Shown here in pieces: positions 25,063-35,395 of a DNA stretch of 42,130 bases. How positions within the stretch are numbered: the stretch's first letter is position 1; the number at the start of each line of letters is the position of its first letter. Origin of the DNA: Alphaproteobacteria bacterium (GTDB lineage: Bacteria > Pseudomonadota > Alphaproteobacteria > Rickettsiales > UBA1997); the NCBI GenBank assembly GCA_030835905.1, contig JAURQX010000053.1:1-42130 (forward strand), in the 5' to 3' direction. The position numbers and the translations under genes were made by a program. Under the pieces are notes generated by a model. It was not told where the DNA came from and did no database searches. It saw only the letters and a program-made list of their open reading frames with translations.

Positions 25063-28000
25063 ATGTTAACAATAATCGATAGAATTAAAAATATTAGCAA
25101 TAGCTATAAATTCAAAGCTGGCTTTGACAAAGCTAATTTTGAAGTCTTTGCAAGTAATTTTTTTCGAGAAGTTAACCCTCTAGACTTTACTAGCTATAGT
25201 GATGAAGATTGCTTTAATTCAGTATTATCCTGTTTTGAGTTTATATCGCAAAAAGGTTATAATGGTTCCAAACATCGCATCTACAATCCTTCAATAAAGG
25301 AAAATGGTTTTGAGTCTCATTTTACATATATTGATTTTGTTAACAAAGATATTCCGTTCTTGGTTGATTCTATTGTTGCTTATCTTGATAAGCATTCTAT
25401 CGAAATTAAAAATGTTTTGCATCCTACTTACAATGCGGTGCGCAAAAATGATGGATCTCTGCAAGAAATTTCATATGAAGGTAAAGATAGAAATGAGTCG
25501 GTAATTCAACTTCATCTAAATAAAATTTCTAGTCAACAAGAGATTGATTTTTTAACCAATGGCCTGAAGCAGTTGATTGAAACTATTAATTTGGTTGTCG
25601 CTGATTGGGTAAAAATGTCGAAAGCAGTTGTTGAGTCAATCAATACTTTACAAGGCGCACAATCAATTGTAAAAAAGGAAAAGCTAGCAGAGATAAAAGA
25701 TTTTATTGATTGGTTAGTTAAGGGAAATTTTGTACTGCTTGGTGTCAAAGAATTTGATATAAATAAGGAAAAAGATGGATCATATTCCTTGAAGGGTATT
25801 AAAAATGCTGAGTCGGGAGTTTTTTGTTCTCAATATGATGAGATGAGACCTGGGGTGATTAACTCTACACCTAGAGAAATTGAAGATTCAGTAAAAAGTC
25901 CTTATGTTTTAGAGATATTAAAATCTCGCTATCGTTCAAAAGTTCATCGCATTGCTAACGCTGAAAGAGTAAGAGTTCAGAAATTTGATGGCAATGGCAA
26001 TGTTATTGGAGAGTATCGAATTATAGGTTTGTTTACCTCCTCGGCATACAATCAGTCAGTAACAAATATTCCTCTGGTTAGGCGCAAGGTAGAAAAAGTG
26101 ATCCAAGAGTCCGGATATATTAAAGGAAGTCACAATTACAAAGATTTGGTTACAGTTTTAGAATTTTATCCAAGAGATGAATTATTTCAAATAAGTCATA
26201 AAGATCTTTTAAAAAATGCAATTGGAATTGTCTCAATTTGTGGTCGATCAAAAGTTAAATTTTTTGCGCGAGAAGATAAATTTGCTCGCTTTGTAAGTTG
26301 TCTTATTTTTACACCAAAAGATCGAAGTAATTCTGATTTAAGAGCCAAAATCAGAGCATATCTTGCCAAAACTTATAATGGAGAAGTTGCAGATTTCTTT
26401 GTACAAATTAATGATACAAATTTAGTAAGAATTCATATTATAATTAGAACGAATAACGATATACCAAATGTTAATGAATTGAAAGTTGAGGAAGAAATCG
26501 ATCGAATGACAAGAGTATGGTCGGATGATCTGCTTGATACTGTAAAATCAGCTTTTAGTGATGGTGGCTATCTTGATATTTTTGCTAGATATAAAAATGC
26601 TTTCTCAGTTAGCTACAAAAATAGATTTAGTCCACGTCGAGCTGCTGTTGATATTCAGTTAATCGAACAATGTTTAGAAAAAGATACTTTGTTATTTAAG
26701 TTCTTTAAAGATATTCCAGCTTTGCCAGAAGAGGTAGTGGAGTTTAAAATCTATAATCCAAAAGAAGAAATTTCACTATCAAAAATTATGCCAGTTCTGG
26801 ATAGTTTTGGTTTTGAAATCATCAAAGAGCATACTTATCCTATCGAAATTAATCAAGATGGAAGGGTTCGGGAAAGGAAAATGGTATGGATTAACTATTT
26901 CCACTTAAGATTAAGTAGCAAAGGGCAAAAGTTTTCTCCTAAATTTAGACTCAATTTTGAAAAGACAATGAGCCTAATTTGCAAAAATGTTACTGAACAT
27001 GGCGAGTTAAATAGATTGCTTACAGTTGCCAACTTGCATTGGAAGCAAATTTATATGCTTAGAGCATATACTAGATATATTTCGCAAACCAATATCAAGC
27101 ATAAAACAACTTACATTGCTGATGTCTTGGTAAAATATCATGAAATTACTAGTAATATCGTTAGGCTTTTTGAAATTAAATTTAATCCTTATTTAAACTT
27201 AAAGCATGATGATAGGGTTTTAAAAATAGCAGAGCTTTTAGAAAAAATTAAGATACAGCTAACTAAAGTTTCTGATGCAAATGAAGATACTATAATTTCA
27301 AGCTTCTTTGGCTGTATTCAAGCAACCCTTCGTACCAATTATTATCAGCCTTCAAAGGAAAGTGGTTTTAAGGGTTATGTATCATTTAAATTTGATTCTA
27401 ACAAGGTTCCAAACTTACCATTGCCAAGACCTTATGCTGAAATATTTGTTTATTCTAGTGAATTTGAGGCAATACACTTAAGGGGTGGAATGGTAGCTCG
27501 AGGAGGGTTGAGGTGGTCTGATAGAGCTCAAGATTACCGTACAGAAGTTTTAGGTTTGATGAAGGCGCAGATGACTAAAAATGCAGTGATAGTTCCGGTT
27601 GGATCTAAAGGTGGTTTTGTTGTGAAGAAGAACATTGTAGGTCTCGATCGCAAAGAAATTCAGGAAAATGGTATAAAATGTTATAAAACATTCTTGAGAG
27701 GTGCCTTGGATATAACTGATAATGTTGTGAATGGTAAGGTTATTCACCCGCAAAATACTATCATTTATGACGGTAAGGATCCATATTTTGTAGTTGCTGC
27801 TGATAAAGGAACGGCAACTTTTTCAGATATAGCAAATTCAATTTCAGCTGAATATAATTTTTGGCTTGGCGATGCATTTGCTTCTGGAGGTTCAAACGGT
27901 TATGATCATAAAAAAATGGGAATAACTGCCAAAGGTGCGTGGGTTTCGGTGATGAGACATTTTCAAGAAATGGGTCGAGATTCTCAAAGTGAAGATTTTA

Positions 28001-29892
28001 CTTGCGTTGGAATTGGTGATTTAATGGGTGATGTTTTTGGCAATGGTATGTTGCTTTCAAAGCATATTAAGCTAGTAGCGGCATTTAACCACATGCATAT
28101 ATTTTTGGATCCGAATCCAGATTCTACAACTTCATTTAAAGAGCGTAAAAGAATTTTTAATCTTGAAAGATCTACTTGGATGGATTATGACAAATCTTTA
28201 ATATCGCAAGGTGGTGGAATTTTTGAAAGATCAGCAAAATCAATTAAAGTGTCATCGCAAATGGCTAAAATTCTTGATATTAATGAGGGCGAAATGGCTC
28301 CTAATGATTTAATAAAAGCAATCCTCAAAGCTCCGGTTGATTTATTATGGAATGGTGGCATAGGAACTTATGTCAAAGCAAGCTCTGAATCCCATTTAGA
28401 TGCTGGTGATAGAGCTAATGATCAACTCAGAATTAATGGTAATGAACTTCGTTGTAAAACTGTAGGAGAGGGTGGAAATCTTGGCTTCACTCAACTTGGT
28501 AGAATTGAGTATGCTCTTAATGGTGGTCGAATCAATACCGATGCCATGGATAACTCTGCTGGAGTTGATTGTTCGGATCACGAAGTAAATATTAAAATTG
28601 CCTTTAGTCAAGCTATGGCTAATGGTTCAATAAATCTAGATGCAAGAAATAAAATTCTTGGAGAAATGACTGACGAGGTCTCGCATTTGGTGTTAAATGA
28701 CAATAAAATGCAAACTCAGGCTATTTCTATTTCAAGCTCCCTTGGCTATATTTCATTAGGAGATCAAGCAAAATTCTTAGATAGGTTAGAAAAAAACGGT
28801 TTATTAAATCGTGAAATTGAATTTTTGCCATCGATTAAGGAGATAAATCGTCGTCAAATAGAAAGGATTGGTATGACAAGGCCAGAATTGTGCGTTATGT
28901 TGTCATATGCAAAAATGGATATTTATAACAAGTTATTGTCATCTAATTTAATTAAAGATGATTATTTTACAAAATACCTATTTGACTACTTCCCAAAAGC
29001 CATGCATCAGAAATTTGTTAAAGAAATTTCTAATCATCAACTAAAAAATGAAATAATTTCGACTCAAATAACAAATATGGTTATTGATAGATCTGGTATT
29101 ATTTTTATTGATCAAATTAGTCAAGAGACTGGTTTTGGAATTGATGAAATTGTCAGAAGTTTTATAATTGCTTTGGAAGCTTTCGAATTGCATGATATTT
29201 GGAATAATATTGAGAAGTTAAGTGGTAAGGTTAATTTTGAAGTGCTAACTGAAATGTTCTTAGCTTCAACTAAGCTTTTGGAAAGATCAATTAAGTGGCT
29301 TTTGAAGCGTCAAAATAAAAATAAAATTAATCAGGAAGTTGCTAAATATAAAAAGACAGCTGATGAATTATTCGGATTTTTAACTGAGGTTCTAGCTCAT
29401 GATTCTAAACAAGATTTTGATGATAAGGTTAAGAATCTAACGCAGAATAAAGTTCCGCATGAATTGGCTAAAAAGATAGCTGCCATGGATCCTATAGCTT
29501 CGGCTTTTGATATAGGTGAAATTTCATCCAAATCTAATTTTAGCCTCAAATCAATTTCAAAAATTTATTTTGAAATAGGCACAAGATTTTATCTTAAAAG
29601 ATTGCGTAGTAAGGTTGCTAAATTGGTACCAGAAAATTACTGGCAAAAACTATCTTCAAAATCAGTGCTTGATGAATTATATTTTTATCAAATGATGATT
29701 GCTAAGAATGTTGTAGAATGTGGCTGTGAAAATAAAGACTCATGTAAGATCGATTCAGTTGATAGTTGGATTAGTAGCGCTAAATTTGCAGTTGATCGTT
29801 ATGATAACTTTATTAGCGATCTAGAATTACAACCAAATCCTGATTTATCAGTTTTTGTAGTAGCCTTAAATAGGTTAAAACCTTTAATATAA
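25063..29892 (+). CDS. gdh: NAD-specific glutamate dehydrogenase, large (about 180-kDa) type
   Basis: A 1609-residue enzyme of the L_180/Bac_GDH class, which oxidises glutamate to 2-oxoglutarate with NAD. The N-terminal third has ACT-like regulatory modules (about 1-500). The catalytic core is recognisable from about residue 810: ARGGLRWSDRAQDYRTE, then NAVIVPVGSKGGFVVKK with the conserved lysines. The dinucleotide-binding part follows (AADKGTATFSDIANSIS, WLGDAFASGGSNGYDHK). A helical C-terminal domain completes it. Size matches rickettsial homologues (about 1580-1600). Such bacteria burn imported glutamate as the main carbon source, which fits the upstream symporter. Confidence 0.97.
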   Translation: MLTIIDRIKNISNSYKFKAGFDKANFEVFASNFFREVNPLDFTSYSDEDCFNSVLSCFEFISQKGYNGSKHRIYNPSIKENGFESHFTYIDFVNKDIPFLVDSIVAYLDKHSIEIKNVLHPTYNAVRKNDGSLQEISYEGKDRNESVIQLHLNKISSQQEIDFLTNGLKQLIETINLVVADWVKMSKAVVESINTLQGAQSIVKKEKLAEIKDFIDWLVKGNFVLLGVKEFDINKEKDGSYSLKGIKNAESGVFCSQYDEMRPGVINSTPREIEDSVKSPYVLEILKSRYRSKVHRIANAERVRVQKFDGNGNVIGEYRIIGLFTSSAYNQSVTNIPLVRRKVEKVIQESGYIKGSHNYKDLVTVLEFYPRDELFQISHKDLLKNAIGIVSICGRSKVKFFAREDKFARFVSCLIFTPKDRSNSDLRAKIRAYLAKTYNGEVADFFVQINDTNLVRIHIIIRTNNDIPNVNELKVEEEIDRMTRVWSDDLLDTVKSAFSDGGYLDIFARYKNAFSVSYKNRFSPRRAAVDIQLIEQCLEKDTLLFKFFKDIPALPEEVVEFKIYNPKEEISLSKIMPVLDSFGFEIIKEHTYPIEINQDGRVRERKMVWINYFHLRLSSKGQKFSPKFRLNFEKTMSLICKNVTEHGELNRLLTVANLHWKQIYMLRAYTRYISQTNIKHKTTYIADVLVKYHEITSNIVRLFEIKFNPYLNLKHDDRVLKIAELLEKIKIQLTKVSDANEDTIISSFFGCIQATLRTNYYQPSKESGFKGYVSFKFDSNKVPNLPLPRPYAEIFVYSSEFEAIHLRGGMVARGGLRWSDRAQDYRTEVLGLMKAQMTKNAVIVPVGSKGGFVVKKNIVGLDRKEIQENGIKCYKTFLRGALDITDNVVNGKVIHPQNTIIYDGKDPYFVVAADKGTATFSDIANSISAEYNFWLGDAFASGGSNGYDHKKMGITAKGAWVSVMRHFQEMGRDSQSEDFTCVGIGDLMGDVFGNGMLLSKHIKLVAAFNHMHIFLDPNPDSTTSFKERKRIFNLERSTWMDYDKSLISQGGGIFERSAKSIKVSSQMAKILDINEGEMAPNDLIKAILKAPVDLLWNGGIGTYVKASSESHLDAGDRANDQLRINGNELRCKTVGEGGNLGFTQLGRIEYALNGGRINTDAMDNSAGVDCSDHEVNIKIAFSQAMANGSINLDARNKILGEMTDEVSHLVLNDNKMQTQAISISSSLGYISLGDQAKFLDRLEKNGLLNREIEFLPSIKEINRRQIERIGMTRPELCVMLSYAKMDIYNKLLSSNLIKDDYFTKYLFDYFPKAMHQKFVKEISNHQLKNEIISTQITNMVIDRSGIIFIDQISQETGFGIDEIVRSFIIALEAFELHDIWNNIEKLSGKVNFEVLTEMFLASTKLLERSIKWLLKRQNKNKINQEVAKYKKTADELFGFLTEVLAHDSKQDFDDKVKNLTQNKVPHELAKKIAAMDPIASAFDIGEISSKSNFSLKSISKIYFEIGTRFYLKRLRSKVAKLVPENYWQKLSSKSVLDELYFYQMMIAKNVVECGCENKDSCKIDSVDSWISSAKFAVDRYDNFISDLELQPNPDLSVFVVALNRLKPLI

Positions 29893-29936
29893 AAACTTAA
29901 ATTTTTAAATATTAAAACATTTAAAGTCTATTAATC

Positions 29937-31031
29937 ATGAAACTACTTGCCTTAAAAGAGGTTGATAAAAATGAAAAAAGAGTTGCTATCACTCCAGACA
30001 TAGTAAAAAAATACCAAAAGATAGGTATTGAAGTTATGGTTGAAAAGTCTGCAGGACTGAATATTGGTATCAGCGATAAAGAATTTGAAGAAAGTGGGGC
30101 AAAAATAGTCGGTGACACTACAAAAGTTATTGGCGAAATTGATATTTTAGTAGCTGTGCAAAATATTGAAATTGATTTATCTAAAGCTAAAGATGGTCTA
30201 GTCTTTCCAGCGTTATTTAATCCATTTATTAGAAAAGATTTAGCTAAAAAAATTGGTGCAAGTAAAGTTGATGCTTTTGCGATGGAGCTTTTGCCAAGAA
30301 TAACTCGCGCTCAGTCAATGGATGTGTTATCTTCACAAAGCAACTTGGCTGGCTATCGAGCAGTGATCGATGGTGTTTATGAAATGCAAAAAGCTGTACC
30401 CATGTTAATGACTGCTGCCGGAACAATTTCTGCTGCAAAATTTATGATTTTAGGTGCTGGAGTTGCAGGTTTGCAAGCAATTGCAACTGCCAAAAGATTA
30501 GGAGGGGTAGTTTGTGCATTTGACGTAAGAACTTCTGCAAAAGAGCAAGTTGAAAGTCTTGGGGCAAAATTTATCGAAGTTAAATCTGAAGAGAAAGTTG
30601 ATGGCGTTTATGCTCAAGAAATGAGTGATGATTACAAAAAGAAGCAGCAGGCATTGCTTGAAGAGACTATTAAAAAGCAAGATATTGTTATTACAACCGC
30701 TCTTATTCCAGGTAAAAAGGCGCCAACATTGATTACTAAAAAAATGGTTAATTCAATGTCTTCAGGTTCAATAATAATTGATTTAGCAGCTGTTAATGGT
30801 GGAAACTGTGAGCTTACTAAATTAGGCAAAATAGTTGAGGTAAATGGAGTAAAAATTGTTGGTTATGAAAATTATCCATCAAGAGTTGCTAGCGATTGTA
30901 GTAAGCTGTATGCGAGAAATATTTTTAACTTTATAGAGTTTTTGGTTGATCAAAAAGCTGGTAAGATTAAAGTTGAATATGATGATGAAATTATAAAATC
31001 TTGCTTGATTAGAAATTTAAACAAGTCTTAA
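29937..31031 (+). CDS. pntAA: NAD(P) transhydrogenase subunit alpha, part 1 (PntAA)
   Basis: A 364-residue NAD-binding domain I of the proton-translocating transhydrogenase, in the split arrangement where the membrane part of alpha is a separate gene. The N-terminus KEVDKNEKRVAITPDIVKK and the Rossmann motif ILGAGVAGLQAIATAKRLGG followed by CAFDVRTSAKEQVESLGAKF are characteristic. Alanine dehydrogenase is related, but the DVRTSAKEQVESLGA block favours PntA. The membrane part (pntAB) and pntB do not follow; ftsZ does, after 33 bp. Confidence 0.93.
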   Translation: MKLLALKEVDKNEKRVAITPDIVKKYQKIGIEVMVEKSAGLNIGISDKEFEESGAKIVGDTTKVIGEIDILVAVQNIEIDLSKAKDGLVFPALFNPFIRKDLAKKIGASKVDAFAMELLPRITRAQSMDVLSSQSNLAGYRAVIDGVYEMQKAVPMLMTAAGTISAAKFMILGAGVAGLQAIATAKRLGGVVCAFDVRTSAKEQVESLGAKFIEVKSEEKVDGVYAQEMSDDYKKKQQALLEETIKKQDIVITTALIPGKKAPTLITKKMVNSMSSGSIIIDLAAVNGGNCELTKLGKIVEVNGVKIVGYENYPSRVASDCSKLYARNIFNFIEFLVDQKAGKIKVEYDDEIIKSCLIRNLNKS

Positions 31032-31064
31032 TAAAATTATCTAAAACTAAAAAAGTAACTTTTT

Positions 31065-32762
31065 ATGAGTGAAAATTCTTCACAAGACAATAAAAACTTT
31101 CTAACAAAACCAAAAATTGTTATTTTTGGTGTTGGCGGGGCTGGAGGTAATGCTATAAATAATATGATTAGCTCTGATTTGCAAGGTGTTGAATTTGTTG
31201 CCGCTAATACTGACTCACAATCATTAGAAAATTCTTTAGCAACTAACAAAATTCAGTTAGGTGTATCAACAACCAAAGGTCTTGGGGCGGGATCGTTTCC
31301 TGAAAAGGGGCGAGATGCTGCTGAAGAAAATATTGAAGATATAAAAAAATATCTTAGTGGAGCTAATATGGTTTTTATTTCAGCTGGAATGGGTGGTGGT
31401 ACTGGAACCGGAGCTGCTCCAGTAATTGCAAAATTAGCCCGTGAACAAAATATTTTAACAGTTGGCGTTGTTACCAAACCTTTTTATTTTGAAGGAAGCC
31501 ATCGAATGGAAGTTGCTGAGGAGGGTGTTGAAGAGTTAAAAAAGCATGTTGATACTTTAATTGTCATTCCAAATCAAAATCTTTTTAGAGTTTCTAATGA
31601 ACAAACAACTTTTGAAGCTGCTTTTAAAATGGCAGACGCTGTTCTTCATGCTGGAGTTAGGGGTGTTACAGATTTAATAACAATTCCTGGTATTGTTAAT
31701 CTAGATTTTGCTGATATTAGAACTGTTATGACCAAAATGGGCAAGGCTATGATGGGAACAGGGGAAGCTTCTGGCGAAAATAGAGCGATTATAGCTTGTG
31801 AGGAGGCGATTTCAAATCCACTATTAGACGATGTTTCAATAAAGGGTGCTAAAGGAGTGTTAGTAAATATGACAGGAGGTCCTGATATGACTTTATTTGA
31901 AGCTGATTCGGCAGTAACTGCAATTAAAAAAGAAGTTGATCCAAAAGCAAATATAATTTTTGGAACAGCTTTTGATGAAAATATGAAGGGATCTATTAGG
32001 GTTTCAGTTGTGGCAACTGGCATTGAAAGTGATAGCTTTTTTAAGGATTACAAGGTGCCAAATTCTCAAAAAAGTGCACAATATCAAGGTCATCTAACTA
32101 AAAATAATATTGATGAAAAAGAAATCCATCAAGAGAACATCTCATCTAAAATTGATATGGACCTTGACTTGGCAAACGGTATTTCAGATCTAGATATAGA
32201 AGATAGCTTGCAAGATGAAGAATTTAAATTTGCCAATAATATGCAAAATAAAGAGTATAGTGAAAATACTCAAATAGATCTAGAAGATTTTATTGCTAAA
32301 GATTCAAGATTAATTGTAGAAGATAATATTTTTAGTAAATCGATTTTTGAAGAAAAGGATAGGAATTTAGATGACTTTACTAATGAAAATAAAAGAGTTA
32401 AAGAAGTCAATATTAAAAAGGATGTAAAATCAGAAGTTGGTGACTCAGGAGGAGGGTTTAAATTATTTCGTTTTATGAATAATTTAAAATCAAAAAATAA
32501 TGATTCACAAAAGAATGATCGGGTGAGTCAAGATAGAGAATTTAATCAGGATAAACCAAAGGGCTCTGGGGGCCAAGAAATCATTGCAAGCGATTCGGTT
32601 TTTAACAGTAGTCAGGATTCTAGATCAAACCCATCTGAAGAAAATGAAGAAAAGATATTCTTTGATTCAAGAATTATGAGTAATGATAATAATTTTATCG
32701 ATAAGGAATCTATTGATGATGATATTATTAATGTACCTGCATTTTTTAGAAGAAAAAAATAG
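31065..32762 (+). CDS. ftsZ: Cell division protein FtsZ
   Basis: A 565-residue tubulin-like GTPase forming the Z ring. The N-terminal GTPase domain has [14 protein letters not shown] and [15 protein letters not shown] (tubulin signature at 110-116), with the catalytic loop [11 protein letters not shown]. The globular part ends near residue 335. A linker of about 210 charged, Asn/Asp/Ser-rich residues then leads to the conserved C-terminal peptide [12 protein letters not shown], which binds FtsA or similar anchors. The total is long, as in several alphaproteobacteria. ftsA and ftsQ are not adjacent. Confidence 0.97.
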   Translation: MSENSSQDNKNFLTKPKIVIFGVGGAGGNAINNMISSDLQGVEFVAANTDSQSLENSLATNKIQLGVSTTKGLGAGSFPEKGRDAAEENIEDIKKYLSGANMVFISAGMGGGTGTGAAPVIAKLAREQNILTVGVVTKPFYFEGSHRMEVAEEGVEELKKHVDTLIVIPNQNLFRVSNEQTTFEAAFKMADAVLHAGVRGVTDLITIPGIVNLDFADIRTVMTKMGKAMMGTGEASGENRAIIACEEAISNPLLDDVSIKGAKGVLVNMTGGPDMTLFEADSAVTAIKKEVDPKANIIFGTAFDENMKGSIRVSVVATGIESDSFFKDYKVPNSQKSAQYQGHLTKNNIDEKEIHQENISSKIDMDLDLANGISDLDIEDSLQDEEFKFANNMQNKEYSENTQIDLEDFIAKDSRLIVEDNIFSKSIFEEKDRNLDDFTNENKRVKEVNIKKDVKSEVGDSGGGFKLFRFMNNLKSKNNDSQKNDRVSQDREFNQDKPKGSGGQEIIASDSVFNSSQDSRSNPSEENEEKIFFDSRIMSNDNNFIDKESIDDDIINVPAFFRRKK

Positions 32763-32768
32763 CTAATT

Positions 32769-34115
32769 ATGAAAAGCTTTTTAGTTATAGGTAACGGCGC
32801 AAGAGAAGCTATATTTGCTGATAAGTTAGCGTATGATTCTGTGGTTTATGCTGTTATGGCTCATCCAAATCCTACCATAGTTGAGGCCATTAAAAAAAAT
32901 AATGGTCAATTTATAATTGGCGATATTAATGATGGTGATTTTATAGCTGACTTTGCCATAAAAAATAATATTGATTATGTTTTTGTAAATTCAGATAATC
33001 CTTTAGCTAGTGGCGTTGTGGATAAATTATTAGCTAAAAATGTTAAAGCTATTGGCCCAACTAAAGAAGGTGCAAGAATTGAGTGGGATAAGATTTACTC
33101 AATTGATGTTGTTAAAAAAATTACTCCGCAATTTTGTCCAAAATATCAAGTGATTGAAAAAAGTTCACAAATTGATGATGCAATTGGATTTTTTAAGGGT
33201 TGTGATTTGGTGGTTAAGCCACAAGGTTTAACTGGTGGCAAGGGTGTTAAGGTTATGGGAGAGCATCTTAAAAATATACAAGAGGTAAAAGAGTATATTC
33301 AGTCTCTTTTAAAAGATGATGCTAAAATATTATTAACCGAAAAGTTACTAGGTTTTGAATTTACCATAATGGCAATTACTGATGGTGATGAGATTATTTT
33401 TGCGCCAGCAACATATGACTATCCTTATCGCTACAATGATGATAAAGGTCCTGGAACTGGTGGAATGGGTTGCTTCACGGCAAAATCAAAAACCTTGCCA
33501 TTTATGACTAACAAAGATTTTGATGATTGTTGTCAAATTTTAAGGTCAGTTATTGATTATTTTAAAGCGCAAAAAATTCATTTTAATGGCGTACTAAATG
33601 GTGGCTTTTTCTTAACAGAATATGGTATTAAATTCATGGAATTTAATGCTAGATTTGGCGATCCTGAGGGGGTTAATGTTTTATCGCTCATTGATGACTC
33701 CTTTGCAAATTTGCTTGAAGCTATTTATCAAAAGCGCTTATTTGCGAAAGACTTTAAATTTCTCAGCAAGGCAAGTGTTGTAAAATATTTAGTCACCAAA
33801 GAGTATCCTAATAAAGGTGCGCAGGTAAAATTCAACTTAGATGTTAAAAAGATTAAAGATTTAGGAATTGATGTTTACTTTTCGGCGGCAAAAAAATCAG
33901 ATAGTGAGTTTGATTATGAAACCGTTTCTTCTTCAAGAGTAGTGGCATTATCTTTAGTTGGAGAAGATATAGTAAGCTCTTCTGACAAGTTAAATCAAAT
34001 TATCGATTCTTTTATAGCAAAAACTGGTCTTGAATATAGGCAAGATATTGCTGGCCAAAAAGAAATTACAAAATTTGAAACTACAAAATTTGATGCTAAT
34101 GTTAAATATTGTTAG
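32769..34115 (+). CDS. purD: Phosphoribosylamine--glycine ligase (PurD), divergent archaeal-like form
   Basis: A 448-residue ATP-grasp enzyme that makes GAR in purine synthesis. The N-terminal domain starts SFLVIGNGAREAIFADKL. The ATP-grasp loop is VVKPQGLTGGKGVKVMGEH, the substrate loop is DKGPGTGGMGCF, and the metal-binding signature is FNARFGDPEG. Where typical bacterial PurD has a GNPG-type turn after the first strand, this has AHPNPTIVE, and the C-terminus (EYRQDIAGQKEI) is also unlike common bacterial forms. From memory these features resemble methanogen-type PurD; this was not aligned. Purine synthesis genes are patchy in Rickettsiales. It overlaps thiE. Confidence 0.9.
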   Translation: MKSFLVIGNGAREAIFADKLAYDSVVYAVMAHPNPTIVEAIKKNNGQFIIGDINDGDFIADFAIKNNIDYVFVNSDNPLASGVVDKLLAKNVKAIGPTKEGARIEWDKIYSIDVVKKITPQFCPKYQVIEKSSQIDDAIGFFKGCDLVVKPQGLTGGKGVKVMGEHLKNIQEVKEYIQSLLKDDAKILLTEKLLGFEFTIMAITDGDEIIFAPATYDYPYRYNDDKGPGTGGMGCFTAKSKTLPFMTNKDFDDCCQILRSVIDYFKAQKIHFNGVLNGGFFLTEYGIKFMEFNARFGDPEGVNVLSLIDDSFANLLEAIYQKRLFAKDFKFLSKASVVKYLVTKEYPNKGAQVKFNLDVKKIKDLGIDVYFSAAKKSDSEFDYETVSSSRVVALSLVGEDIVSSSDKLNQIIDSFIAKTGLEYRQDIAGQKEITKFETTKFDANVKYC

Positions 34116-34768
34116 TGGTGTCAAAAATATATCTTATATCGCCTCCTAAGATTGAAATTGTTAGCTTTAAAAAAGAACTAACTAATCTTTTAAAAACAGG
34201 GCTAGTAAGAGTATTTCAGTTACGTCTTAAAGATTATCATTTTTTAGAACTTAAAAAAATTGCTTTAGAAATTAATACTATTTGCCAAGAGCACAATTGC
34301 TTGTTTATCTTGAATGATAATTTGCAATTGGCCCTTGAAAGTGGTTTTGATGGAGTTCACATTGGTCAGCAAGATTTATTTGAATTGGATCTTAATTTAG
34401 CAACAACCAAAATTAACTTGCGAAAATTTTTTAAATTGCCCAAAGATTTTATATTGGGAGTTAGTTGTTATGATTCTTTATCGCTAGCCTTAGATGCTGA
34501 AAGATTTGGAGCTAGCTATGTTTCATTTGGAGCTTTTTTTCCGACTCAGACAAAACGGGCTATAGCTTTTCCTAAGCTATCTATAATCAAAGAATTTAAC
34601 TTACAATCATCATTGCCAGTTGTTGCCATTGGTGGAATAAATAATGATAATTACCATCATTTAGTAAATAATGGTGCTGATTTTTTAGCAGTTGTATCTT
34701 ATATATGGCAAAATCAAAATCCAATTTGTGCTCTAAATAATTTATGTATTAACCCGATCATTAAATAG
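34115..34768 (+). CDS. thiE: Thiamine-phosphate synthase-like protein (ThiE/TenI family)
   Basis: A TIM-barrel protein of about 217 residues joining the thiazole and pyrimidine moieties of thiamine. The ThiE motifs are all present: VFQLRLKD, LFILNDN, FDGVHIGQQD, ILGVSCYD, YVSFGAFFPTQTK, VVAIGGI and DFLAVVSYIW. I place the start at GTG 34115, which shares one base with the purD stop, as in the symporter-lolA pair; TTG 34109 and GTG 34118 are in the same frame. TenI, the aminopyrimidine aromatase, is related, but the paired ND and SFGAFFPT motifs favour ThiE. No other thi gene is in view. Confidence 0.88.
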   Translation: MVSKIYLISPPKIEIVSFKKELTNLLKTGLVRVFQLRLKDYHFLELKKIALEINTICQEHNCLFILNDNLQLALESGFDGVHIGQQDLFELDLNLATTKINLRKFFKLPKDFILGVSCYDSLSLALDAERFGASYVSFGAFFPTQTKRAIAFPKLSIIKEFNLQSSLPVVAIGGINNDNYHHLVNNGADFLAVVSYIWQNQNPICALNNLCINPIIK

Positions 34769-34882
34769 TTGAAACAAGTCTTAAACATCTTTTTAAAATT
34801 ATTCTAAAAATATGTTTCCTATTTAACGCTTGGGTTAATAATATTAAAAAGCGAAATTAGGGTCGAATAAATATTTAAAATA

Positions 34883-35383
34883 ATGAAAGAAGAGTCTTTG
34901 TTTGGAAGGTTATTGATCTATTTGATGACAATTTTTTTTGTCATAACCAACTTACTTTATTTTAGGTTTGCAGATTTCTTGCAGATTGTGCCAATGATTG
35001 ATCTGATGGCGGTATTCTACTTTTCAATATACCGTCAGATATTTCCAATTTGGTTTTTATTTCTTATAGGTTTATGGAATGATTCTATTACCAATAATAT
35101 TTTGGGTGTAACATCATTTTTGAATATTTTTCTAGTGAAATTTTTTCTCATTTTAAATGAGCGCTTAATTATTAGGGATAATTTTGTTCATATTTGGTAT
35201 CAGTTTGCAATTTTTTCTATCCTATTTTTGTTGATAAAGTGGTTTATTCTATCATCTTTTTATGGTGATTTTTTTAGTATTTTATGGCCAATAACAAACT
35301 GGTTTATTTCAGTTATTTTCTACTTTATTATGCATAGATTTTTTGATTATGTTTCGTTTAAGGTTTTAAGAAATTTTAATTAA
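34883..35383 (+). CDS. mreD: Rod shape-determining protein MreD
   Basis: A 166-residue inner-membrane protein with five or six closely spaced hydrophobic helices and almost no soluble part (PMIDLMAVFYFSIYR, FLIGLWNDSITNNILGVTSF). Size, topology, the WNDS...LG loop and the position 12 bp upstream of mrdA identify MreD, a component of the elongasome. mreB and mreC, usually just before it, are missing; the preceding 114 bp contain no gene. It implies a rod-like cell or at least an organised lateral wall synthesis. Confidence 0.88.
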   Translation: MKEESLFGRLLIYLMTIFFVITNLLYFRFADFLQIVPMIDLMAVFYFSIYRQIFPIWFLFLIGLWNDSITNNILGVTSFLNIFLVKFFLILNERLIIRDNFVHIWYQFAIFSILFLLIKWFILSSFYGDFFSILWPITNWFISVIFYFIMHRFFDYVSFKVLRNFN

Positions 35384-35395
35384 AAGCTAACTGCA

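Noticed and set aside
29937-31031. Alanine dehydrogenase as the identity of the NAD-binding protein
   Set aside because: The CAFDVRTSAKEQVESLGA block and the 364-residue length fit the split transhydrogenase alpha1 subunit better.
31646-32023. 125-codon frame antisense to ftsZ
   Set aside because: It mirrors the ftsZ GTPase domain codon structure and has no features of its own.
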